A DNA stretch of 64,000 bases. It comes from Cryobacterium algoricola (GTDB lineage: Bacteria > Actinomycetota > Actinomycetes > Actinomycetales > Microbacteriaceae). The position numbers and the translations under genes were made by a program. The DNA is taken from positions 857,457-921,456 of the forward strand of contig NZ_SOFG01000011.1 of assembly GCF_004402485.1 (NCBI RefSeq), read 5' to 3'. The notes beneath the pieces are model-generated. The model had not been told where the DNA came from. It did no database searches and worked only from the letters and a program-made list of their open reading frames with translations. The number at the start of each line of letters is the position of its first letter. Position 1 is the stretch's first letter. Below are positions 42,009-49,695 of this stretch, one piece after another.

Positions 42009-43504
42009 CGCATTCTCCAAAAACTTTCATAGTGATCGGAGGTGTACCACGCCGATTGGTCGTCTCCGGTAACGACACGATGAGAGTCCCGTCCTTGTCC
42101 CGGGATTCTCGGATTGACGTCCCACTCCTTGTAATTCGCACCGTCCGGCAATAGGCCATCCCGGTTAGCCCAAGCCCGACCGCCCTTCATGCCCGCAGGA
42201 GCAGGTATCCCGGCGTCAACGCGAGGCAGGACATCCCATGCTTCTTGCGGGATCTTTCCCGCAACTTCTTCGACGGCAAGCAATTCCGTTGAAGTAGAGA
42301 CCGCTCCGACATCTGCAACCCCTTCTCCGACGAGCCCAGCCCTCAGCACGCCCACGCCTTCACCAAGAGCGCCGCCCCAGCAGAGAGGCTGTGCGAAGTC
42401 AGCCATGCATGTGGCAAGCAGGGGTGCGGAGACCGCTGCGACGCCGTCGAGGACTCGACCGGCGTAGAGACCGGGGTTCTTGCCGACGGGGTTGGCGGCC
42501 ATGACGGCCATGCCGCCTTCGTAGCTCACCAGGTCGGCTGTGTGGTTCTTCGCGTAGCTCGGCGAGTAGCAGTGCGAGTCGTAGCCACAGTTGTTGGAGA
42601 CGCGGACGTTGGGTGTGGAGTTCCCGGCCGCTGTCGGGGTTGTGTGGTGATTCTCGGTGCCACCGTCCGTAGTGCCTTTGTCGCACTCGCCCGGGTAGTA
42701 GTGGTCACCGTTGTTGCCCATGTAGCAGTTACCCGAGGGGTCTGACCTGGTGATGGGGTTGTTTCCCGCGTAGCTGTATCCGTTGTTCTGTTGCGGGTTC
42801 CCGGGCGCGAGTACAGCGTCGACGCTGATGAATCGGCCGAGGACGGGGTCGTATTCCCGGGCGCCCAGATGGGTGAGGCCGGTCACGGCAGATGTCGGTG
42901 CGTTCAAGTATCCGTGGTTGGAAGACCATGCGGCTCCGGCTCCACGGGCGTTTCCGAAGGGGTCCATATACCGGCGAGTGATCGCGCCGGTGAGAGCGTC
43001 AATCTTCATGACGGCGGTGTTGACCAAGTCCGCCGAGAGCCAGTTCAGGGTCGTCGAGGAGCCGCCCGATTGACTCGTTCGTTCCGCAATCGATACCCCA
43101 TTCGCGTTGTAGGTGCGAACGCCGGTGACGATGGATGATCCTGCTGCCTGGTTGAGTTCCGTTTCCCCGAGGTAAAGGGTTGCGCCGGCCGCCGTGTCAA
43201 TGCGCATCAGGAGTGCGCCAGACGCGTCGTAGACATTCTTTTGGGTGGTCGCGCCGACGGTCGTCTTCGACAACTTCCCCGACGCGTTGTATGCGAGGGT
43301 CTGAACGGGTCGCACCGTCGTGTTCCCTGACGCGTCGGATCCGTAGCTCATCATGGTCGGCGTCGCTGTTCCGACCTGCTTGACGACAGTGGACACAGCG
43401 TGTGGTTTCGGTCCAGCGGCGGCCGGGTAACTGTACGTGTATCTGGTCGAGACCCCCGCGGCCACAGTCGGCTTGGCAACCGATTCGGTGCGGTTTCCCG
43501 TCAC
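42005..43504 (-). CDS. Rhs/YD-repeat toxin 3' part with barnase-like RNase tip
   Basis: The 499 codons represent only the C-terminal portion of an Rhs protein. They hold YD repeats (LSKTTVGATTQKNVYDASG), the core end THLGAREYDPVLGRFISVDA followed by NNGYSYAGNNPITRSDPSG, and a variable tip. The tip ends with the guanyl-RNase fold: NRDGLLP, KEWDVNP, SHRVVTGDD and YTSDHYESFW carry the expected Glu, Arg and His. The apparent start is a codon inside VTGNRT, a normal internal repeat. The gene is cut at 43504, where transposase remnant sequence begins, so secretion signals and most repeats are missing. Confidence 0.82.
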   Translation of the reverse strand: MTGNRTESVAKPTVAAGVSTRYTYSYPAAAGPKPHAVSTVVKQVGTATPTMMSYGSDASGNTTVRPVQTLAYNASGKLSKTTVGATTQKNVYDASGALLMRIDTAAGATLYLGETELNQAAGSSIVTGVRTYNANGVSIAERTSQSGGSSTTLNWLSADLVNTAVMKIDALTGAITRRYMDPFGNARGAGAAWSSNHGYLNAPTSAVTGLTHLGAREYDPVLGRFISVDAVLAPGNPQQNNGYSYAGNNPITRSDPSGNCYMGNNGDHYYPGECDKGTTDGGTENHHTTPTAAGNSTPNVRVSNNCGYDSHCYSPSYAKNHTADLVSYEGGMAVMAANPVGKNPGLYAGRVLDGVAAVSAPLLATCMADFAQPLCWGGALGEGVGVLRAGLVGEGVADVGAVSTSTELLAVEEVAGKIPQEAWDVLPRVDAGIPAPAGMKGGRAWANRDGLLPDGANYKEWDVNPRIPGQGRDSHRVVTGDDQSAWYTSDHYESFWRMR

Positions 43505-43645
43505 GGAATGCTCCGGCCCGAGACCGACGACGAACGCGCCGACCGCAAGGCACGGAAACTCTTACTCCGAAAGAGGCGCAAGAACCGCAAGAACAAGCGC
43601 GTCGCCGCTTGGGACGACTTCCAGGCGTCGCCGACCAAGACCTAG
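43505..43645 (+). pseudogene. Transposase-like gene, last 47 codons only
   Basis: In-frame end of the same transposase-like gene as at 33872-34849 (ETDDERADRKARKLL, KNRKNKRVAAWDDFQ). DNA identity to 34710-34849 is high with mostly silent changes. It abuts the truncated rhs frame with no spacer, so one event removed both 5' ends. Confidence 0.65.
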
Positions 43646-43881
43646 GCCCGGCCCGGCCCGGGTCCACCGACACTTTCACCCGCAATACACGGCGCTCCAG
43701 CACGCTCGAAAACAACTCCTCGAGGCAGCTGGGGCGCTTTTTCGCGCCCATGGAGCCGACCCGGGCGAGATCGGCCTCGCTGTGAGGCGACGTAAGCGCC
43801 GGGAATGACGAAAGGCCCCCGATTTCTCGGGGGCCTTTCTTGTCCGACCGGGATGTGCATTACTGCAATCAACCCATTGTG
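43646..43881. repeat. Cassette right end and 78-bp repeat, right copy
   Basis: 43646-43803 matches 34850-35002 in order and spacing. 43804-43881 is the right copy of the 78-bp repeat, including the terminator hairpin (43810-43838) and the left arm of the palindrome. It ends on the last acceptor-stem base of tRNA-Leu. Confidence 0.7.
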
Positions 43882-43963
43882 CGCGAGGGGGGACTTGAAC
43901 CCCCACGTCCTTTCGAACACTGGCACCTGAAGCCAGCGCGTCTGCCAATTCCGCCACTCGCGC
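43880..43963 (-). tRNA. tRNA-Leu (CAG)
   Basis: 84 bases with a 7-bp acceptor stem (GCGCGAG/CTCGCGC), discriminator A, a long variable arm as in class II tRNAs, T-loop GGTTCAAGTCC, and anticodon loop TTCAGGT giving CAG. No CCA is encoded. Its 3' end coincides with the right copy of the 78-bp repeat, a usual target for integrating elements. 43964-44244 holds no gene; it should contain the fhaA promoter. Confidence 0.93.
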
Positions 43964-44244
43964 GAACTTAGAGAGGCTAGCACTATTGAGGGTGCGAACG
44001 CCATTCGTCCAGCCGCCGGGCGAGGCGGAAAGAGGCGTGCGGCATCCACTCGGTTTACCGTCTCGTGACCCTCGGGGGCTCGAGGCGTGCGAGACTGCCT
44101 TCAGGCCGGACCGAAATCCGGCCGAACCTGTACCCGTAGCTGCCTCCCGTAGGATGACAATTCCCGCTCCATGTGCCCGGCGGGCGAGTTCACACGCGAG
44201 GCAAGTAACATGCTGATAGCCGAAAGGATCGGATCGGGAGACCT

Positions 44245-45003
44245 GTGGGCATTCTGGATAACTTTGAAAAGGGCCTTGAGCGCGCCGTAAACGGCGCATT
44301 CGCCAAGACCTTCAAGTCGGGACTTCAGCCGGTGGAAATCACCTCCGCGCTGCGTCGCGAACTCGACACCAAGGCAGCTGTGGTGTCCCGCGACCGCATC
44401 CTCGCGCCCAATCGCTTCACTGTCCGCATGAGCCACACCGACTTCCAGCGCATGACCAACCTCGGACCGGCGCTCATCGACGAGCTCACCGACCTGGTCC
44501 AGCAGCACGGCAACGAGCAGCGCTACCAGTTCGCCGGCGGCATCTCGATTAGCCTCTCCGACGACCGTGGCCTCAGCGAGGGCATGGTCCAGATCGACTC
44601 GTCCACCGTCAAGGGCAGCGTCACCTGGACGCCCGTCGTCGATGTCGGTGGTAAGCGATATCCGCTGCGCAAGTCGAGCACGGTGATCGGCCGCGGCACG
44701 GATGCCGACATCACCATCGACGACACCGGCACCTCCCGCCGCCACGTCGAGATCACCTGGGACGGCGCCCGTGCGCAGGTGCGCGACCTCGGCTCCACGA
44801 ACGGTTCCCAGCTCAACGGAGTCCCCGTCAAACAGGCGATCCTCGAACCGGATTCGGTCATCACCATCGGCCGCACCCGCATCGTGTTCCGGGTACTCGC
44901 CCAGGCCCACGCGGATGCCCCCGCTGCCGACCAGCGTTCCGACCTGCCGGCCGCACCGCACGAACGCCACGACATGGGCGGATTCTGGGGGCCCTCCGCA
45001 TGA
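44245..45003 (+). CDS. fhaA: FHA-domain protein with DUF3662 domain
   Basis: 252 residues: DUF3662 at about 1-115 (MGILDNFEKGLERAVNGAFAK split over the first helix; LDTKAAV, ILAPNRF) and a C-terminal FHA domain with GRGTDADI, SRRHVE and GSTNGS. In mycobacteria FhaA binds phosphorylated partners in the kinase pathway that controls peptidoglycan synthesis. GTG follows GGGAG at four bases. First gene of the operon; its stop overlaps the fhaB start. Confidence 0.9.
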   Translation: MGILDNFEKGLERAVNGAFAKTFKSGLQPVEITSALRRELDTKAAVVSRDRILAPNRFTVRMSHTDFQRMTNLGPALIDELTDLVQQHGNEQRYQFAGGISISLSDDRGLSEGMVQIDSSTVKGSVTWTPVVDVGGKRYPLRKSSTVIGRGTDADITIDDTGTSRRHVEITWDGARAQVRDLGSTNGSQLNGVPVKQAILEPDSVITIGRTRIVFRVLAQAHADAPAADQRSDLPAAPHERHDMGGFWGPSA

Positions 45004-45617
45004 ATGTCAGCGAGCTGACCCTGCTCGTCCTGAGGCTCGGTTTCCTGCTAGTGCTCTGGCTCTTCATCTTCGGCATCGTCTACGCCCTCCGCAGCGACCT
45101 CTTCGGCCAGCGGGTCCGCAAACAGCCGAAGGATGGCGCCCCCGCCGTCGCGTCCGCGGGGCTCGCCGCCGCGTTCCCGTCTGCGATGCCCGCCGCGGCC
45201 CCGGTGATGCAGCCCGCCCCCGCCTTCGTCCAGCCGCCGCCGGCATCCGCTGCAGCCCCGACGGAACAGTTGTCGGCGCAGGCCGCGAAGATCGACCTCG
45301 GCCCCGGCGACAAGGCCACCGCCCAGAACGCGACCCGGCTCGTGATCACCTCCGGTCCGAAGGCCGGCACCGAATTCCCCTTGACCGTCGAATCGGTCAC
45401 CATCGGGCGCTCCGCCGATTCGAGTCTTGTCATTCGCGACGACTACACGTCGACCCACCACGCCCGGCTGATGCTGTGGAACGACAAGTGGATGATCCAG
45501 GATCTCGATTCGACGAACGGCACTTTCCTCGCGGGCATACGCCTCGCGGTTCCGACTCCTGTCCCCTTGAACACCACCGTCAAGATCGGCGCGACCAGCT
45601 TCGAGCTTCGGCGGTAG
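45000..45617 (+). CDS. fhaB: Membrane-anchored FHA-domain protein
   Basis: 205 residues: an N-terminal membrane helix (LLVLWLFIFGIVYAL), a long Ala/Pro linker and an FHA domain with GRSADSS, TSTHHARL and DSTNGTF, the phosphothreonine-binding residues. FhaB/FipA is a substrate and reader of the PknA/PknB kinases at the division site. ATGA overlap with fhaA; five bases before pstP. Confidence 0.9.
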   Translation: MNVSELTLLVLRLGFLLVLWLFIFGIVYALRSDLFGQRVRKQPKDGAPAVASAGLAAAFPSAMPAAAPVMQPAPAFVQPPPASAAAPTEQLSAQAAKIDLGPGDKATAQNATRLVITSGPKAGTEFPLTVESVTIGRSADSSLVIRDDYTSTHHARLMLWNDKWMIQDLDSTNGTFLAGIRLAVPTPVPLNTTVKIGATSFELRR

Positions 45618-45621
45618 GTCC

Positions 45622-46851
45622 ATGGCGACAGTCAGTCACAGCGCGGCCGCGTCCCACGTTGGCAGGATCCGGTCCAACAACCAGGACTCCGGCTACTCCG
45701 GCCAGCACCTGTTCCTCGTCGCCGATGGCATGGGCGGGCACGCGGGCGGCGACGTCGCCTCCGCGATCGCCACCAAGCGCATCATCGAGGCCGACCGGGA
45801 CTACCAGAGCCCGCAGGACGCCGAATTCGCGCTCCAGGCCGCGCTCATCGCGGCGAACTCGCTCCTCGCCGAGACGGTCTACGAACACACCGAGCTGACC
45901 GGAATGGGCACGACCGTCAGCGCCCTCGTCGTCCTCAACGACGAGGTTGCGATCGCCCACATCGGCGACTCGCGGATCTACCTTCTGCGTGAGGGCGAGC
46001 TCTCCCAGATCACGATCGACCACACCTTCGTGCAGCGTCTCGTCGACAGCGGCCGCATCACCGAGCAGGAGGCGATGGTGCACCCGCGCCGCTCGGTCCT
46101 GATGCGCGTACTCGGCGACGTCGAGGCGGCCCCCGAGATCGATACCTCGATCCTCGCGACCTTCGCAGGAGACCGCTGGCTGATCTGCTCCGACGGACTG
46201 AGTGGCGTCGTCTCCAACGCGAGCATCGCGGCCGCGCTCTCGACCGGCCTCGACCCGCAGGGCGTCGCCGATCGTCTCGTCAAGGAGAGCCTCGACGGCG
46301 GAGCCCCCGACAACGTCACGATCGTCGTCGTCGACATCGGTGCGCCGGACGAACGCGTCGACACCCCCGTCGTCGTCGGGTCGGCATCCGCCCCGCTGGC
46401 CTTCGGCGAAGAACCCGGACGCAGCCGGGCCCTGCGGATGTCGAGTCTGCGCCTGCACCCCGTTCGCGAGACCCACTTCGAGCCCGACTCCCAGGACTAC
46501 CTCACCGAACTCATCGAGGAGGACGCCCGCCGCGCCCGCCGCCGCAAGGCCACCTGGCTCGCCGGCGTCATCCTGCTCATCGTCGCCCTCGTCGGGGGCG
46601 GAGTCCTCGGGTATCAGTGGACCCAGACCCGCTATTACGTCGGCGTCGAGGGCAGCACGGTCGCGATCTTCCGCGGCGTCCAACAGGACCTCGGGCCGAT
46701 CTCACTCCACTCCGTCTACGAGGAGACCCCGCTCCAGGTCACCGACCTGCGGGTCTACGACCGGCAGCAGGTCGAGCAGACCATCAGCGCCTCCTCACTC
46801 GACGAGGCCCGCCTCGTGATCGAACGCCTGACCAAGGCTAAAAATGAGTAA
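45622..46851 (+). CDS. pstP: PP2C-type protein phosphatase
   Basis: 409 residues. The phosphatase domain has the metal-binding motifs NNQDSGY, VADGMGGHAGGD, GMGTTVSALV, GDSRIYLLR, SDGLSG and DNVTIVVVD. A membrane helix (AGVILLIVALVGGGVLGY) near residue 315 leads to an extracytoplasmic domain of about 75 residues. It reverses phosphorylation by the two kinases encoded downstream. Its end overlaps the rodA start by eight bases. Confidence 0.92.
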   Translation: MATVSHSAAASHVGRIRSNNQDSGYSGQHLFLVADGMGGHAGGDVASAIATKRIIEADRDYQSPQDAEFALQAALIAANSLLAETVYEHTELTGMGTTVSALVVLNDEVAIAHIGDSRIYLLREGELSQITIDHTFVQRLVDSGRITEQEAMVHPRRSVLMRVLGDVEAAPEIDTSILATFAGDRWLICSDGLSGVVSNASIAAALSTGLDPQGVADRLVKESLDGGAPDNVTIVVVDIGAPDERVDTPVVVGSASAPLAFGEEPGRSRALRMSSLRLHPVRETHFEPDSQDYLTELIEEDARRARRRKATWLAGVILLIVALVGGGVLGYQWTQTRYYVGVEGSTVAIFRGVQQDLGPISLHSVYEETPLQVTDLRVYDRQQVEQTISASSLDEARLVIERLTKAKNE

Positions 46852-48244
46852 TTCACGGGCAGCGGATGCCCCCGCGCGCGCTCCGAAGTCCAAGCCGGGG
46901 AGTACCCGGAGACTGCATCTGCCGCAGAAGATGCGAAACGTCGAGCTCTTCCTGCTGCTCGTCGCCTGCGGGATCAACGCCGCGGCCGTCGTGCTCGTCC
47001 AGCTCGGTGCGCTCGGGCACATCGATACGACCCTCGTCGTGCTGGGCGCGGGCCTGTCCGGCCTCGTGCTCTGCCTGCACATCGTGCTGCGCTTCGTGGC
47101 GCGGGACGCCGACCCGTTCATCCTGCCGATCGCGACGCTCCTGAACGGCATCGGAATCGCGATGATCTACCGCATCGATATCGCAAACGGCGACGCCGGC
47201 TGGGACAGTGCGGCAGTGCGCCAGACCGTGTGGAGCGGCCTCGCGATCGCCTGTGCCATCACGGTCATGCTCGTCATCCGCAACCACCGGGTGCTCTTCC
47301 GCTATACGTACGTGTCCGGGTTCGTCGCGGTCATCCTGCTGCTCCTCCCGCTCGTCCCCGGACTCGGCCGCGAGGTGAGCGGCGCCAGGGTCTGGATCGG
47401 CATCGGCTCGTTCGCCACCTTCCAGCCCGGTGAGATCGCGAAGATCGCCCTCGCGATCTTCTTCGCCGGCTATCTGGTCCGCAACCGGGACAGCCTCTCC
47501 ATGGTCGGCCGCAAGGTGCTGTGGATGAAGTTCCCACGACTGCGCGACCTCGGGCCGATCCTGGTGCTCTGGGCCCTCTCGATGTCGGTCATCATCTTCC
47601 AGCGCGACCTCGGAACGGCCCTGCTCTACTTCGGTCTGTTCCTCGTCATGCTCTACATCGCGACCGGCCGACTCAGCTGGGTCCTGCTCGGCATGACCCT
47701 CTTCATCGGCGGCGCGATCATCGCCAGCCAGACCCTCGACTATGTGCACGGCCGGTTCCAGAACTGGCTCGATGCGCTCAACCCCGACGTGTACGGCGCG
47801 GACGGCGGCAGCTACCAGCTCGTCCAGGGCCTGTTCGGGCTCGCCAAGGGCGGACTTCTCGGAACCGGCCTCGGCCAGGGGCGTCCCGAGATCACCCCGG
47901 TACCGCAGAGCGACTACATCATCGCGAGCCTCGGCGAGGAGCTCGGGCTCGCCGGGCTGTTCGCGATCCTGGCCCTGTACCTGCTCTTCGTCGCCCGCGG
48001 CTTCCGCATCGGCTTCGCCGGGCACGACGACTTCGGCAAGCTCCTCGGTGTCGGGCTCTCCTTCGTCGTCGCCCTGCAGTGCTTCATCGTCATCGGCGGT
48101 GTCACCAGGGTCATTCCACTCACGGGGCTCACGACACCCTTCCTCGCGGCCGGCGGATCCTCGCTCGTCGCCAACTGGATCATCGTCGCGCTCCTGCTGC
48201 GCCTGTCCGACACCGTCCGCAACCAACCCCGGCTGGTGGTCTGA
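46844..48244 (+). CDS. rodA: RodA/FtsW-family (SEDS) peptidoglycan glycosyltransferase
   Basis: 466 residues with about ten to twelve helices and the SEDS signatures GARVWIGIGSFATFQPGE, FQRDLGTALLYF and IIASLGEELGLAG followed by TGLTTPFLAAGGSS. It polymerises lipid II together with the transpeptidase encoded next. A hydrophilic N-terminus of about 25 residues precedes the first helix. ATG overlaps the pstP end; the stop overlaps the pbpA start (TGATG). Confidence 0.92.
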   Translation: MSNSRAADAPARAPKSKPGSTRRLHLPQKMRNVELFLLLVACGINAAAVVLVQLGALGHIDTTLVVLGAGLSGLVLCLHIVLRFVARDADPFILPIATLLNGIGIAMIYRIDIANGDAGWDSAAVRQTVWSGLAIACAITVMLVIRNHRVLFRYTYVSGFVAVILLLLPLVPGLGREVSGARVWIGIGSFATFQPGEIAKIALAIFFAGYLVRNRDSLSMVGRKVLWMKFPRLRDLGPILVLWALSMSVIIFQRDLGTALLYFGLFLVMLYIATGRLSWVLLGMTLFIGGAIIASQTLDYVHGRFQNWLDALNPDVYGADGGSYQLVQGLFGLAKGGLLGTGLGQGRPEITPVPQSDYIIASLGEELGLAGLFAILALYLLFVARGFRIGFAGHDDFGKLLGVGLSFVVALQCFIVIGGVTRVIPLTGLTTPFLAAGGSSLVANWIIVALLLRLSDTVRNQPRLVV

Positions 48245-49695
48245 TGAATCGCGAACTCAAGCGCGTGAGCATCGTCGTGATGCTGATGTTCGTCGCCCTG
48301 CTGACCTCGACGACGGTCATCCAGGTCTTCCAGGCCGAGAGCCTGTCCGCGGACTCCCGCAATACCCGCACGCTCTACGACAGCTACATGGTCGAGCGCG
48401 GCGCCATCCTCGTTGCCGGCACCCCGATCGCCCAGTCGGTCCCGACCGAGGACAACTACAAGTACCTGCGCACGTACAGCAACGCCGCCCTCTACGCCCC
48501 TGTCACGGGCTTCCTGCCCGTCAACGGCGCGGCGACCGGGCTCGAGCGCGCGCTCAATGGCGAACTCAGCGGCACCTCGGATTCCCAGTTCTTCGACCAG
48601 ATGAACTCCCTCGTCACCGGGCAGGCATCCAAGGGCGCATCCGTCGAGGTCACGATCGACCCCGTCGCCCAGCAGGCCGCCTGGGATGCCCTGGGGAACC
48701 TCACCGGTTCCGTCGTCGTCACCGAGCCGAAGACCGGCCGGATCCTGGCCATGGTGTCCAAGCCGAGTTATGACCCGAACCTGCTCTCCGTGCACGACGA
48801 CCAGGCCGTCACCGACACTTACCAGGGCCTCGTGAACGACCCGGGCAACCCCCTGATCAACCGTTCGATCGATGCGCTCAACCCTCCCGGGTCCGTCTTC
48901 AAGCTCGTCGTCGCATCCGCTGCCATCGAATCGGGCAAGTTCACCCCGGACAGTGCCTTCCCGAACCTGCCGACCTTCACTCTGCCCGGCAGCTCCTCCG
49001 TCGTGATCAACTCCGGCGGCGGCACCTGCGGCAGCGGCGACACGGTCACGATCGCCACGGCGCTGCGCCTGTCGTGCAACATTCCCATGGCCGAGCTCGG
49101 GCTGCAGCTCGGTGCGACAGCCATCCGGGAGATGGCCGAGAAGTACGGGTTCAACACGAGCTATTCGGTTCCCCTCGATGTCGCGATGAGCGTGTACCCC
49201 ACGGTCCTCGACGACGCACAGACCGCACTGTCGGCGTTCGGGCAGTACGAGGTGCGCGCAACGCCCATGCAGATGGCGATGGTGTCGGCGACGATCGCGA
49301 ACGGCGGGGTGCAGATGGCGCCGAACCTCGTGGAGGAAATCATCGCCCCCAATCTGAGCCCGCTCGAAAGCTTCACGCCGAAGACGGTGAAACAGGTGAT
49401 CAGCGCTGCAACCGCGGCCACGATGACCCAGATGATGGTCAATGACGTCGCGGATGGCGCGGCAAGCAATGCAAGAATAGACGGGGTCAACGTGGCGGGA
49501 AAAACGGGTACGGCCGAGAACGCAACTAACGAGCCATACACACTCTGGTTCACCGGTTTTGCTCCCGCAGAAGATCCAAAATACGCGATCACCGTCCTCG
49601 TTGAGGATGGCGGAGGTCTTGGCCAGAAGGGGTACGGCAATTTGCTCGCCGCACCCATTGCAAAGCAGGTACTAGAGGCGGTGCTGAACAAATGA
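48244..49695 (+). CDS. pbpA: Class B penicillin-binding protein (transpeptidase)
   Basis: 483 residues: a membrane anchor near residues 10-27, a dimerisation domain and the transpeptidase domain with SVFK (active serine, in NPPGSVFKLV near residue 217), SCN and KTGTAEN. It cross-links peptidoglycan with its SEDS partner. Coupled to both neighbours; the stop overlaps the next kinase by four bases (ATGA). Confidence 0.92.
   Translation: MNRELKRVSIVVMLMFVALLTSTTVIQVFQAESLSADSRNTRTLYDSYMVERGAILVAGTPIAQSVPTEDNYKYLRTYSNAALYAPVTGFLPVNGAATGLERALNGELSGTSDSQFFDQMNSLVTGQASKGASVEVTIDPVAQQAAWDALGNLTGSVVVTEPKTGRILAMVSKPSYDPNLLSVHDDQAVTDTYQGLVNDPGNPLINRSIDALNPPGSVFKLVVASAAIESGKFTPDSAFPNLPTFTLPGSSSVVINSGGGTCGSGDTVTIATALRLSCNIPMAELGLQLGATAIREMAEKYGFNTSYSVPLDVAMSVYPTVLDDAQTALSAFGQYEVRATPMQMAMVSATIANGGVQMAPNLVEEIIAPNLSPLESFTPKTVKQVISAATAATMTQMMVNDVADGAASNARIDGVNVAGKTGTAENATNEPYTLWFTGFAPAEDPKYAITVLVEDGGGLGQKGYGNLLAAPIAKQVLEAVLNK

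Noticed and set aside
31686-43881. Integrase-bearing genomic island at tRNA-Leu
   Set aside because: The flanking repeat fits, but no tyrosine or serine recombinase gene is present, so a classical autonomous integrative element is not supported.
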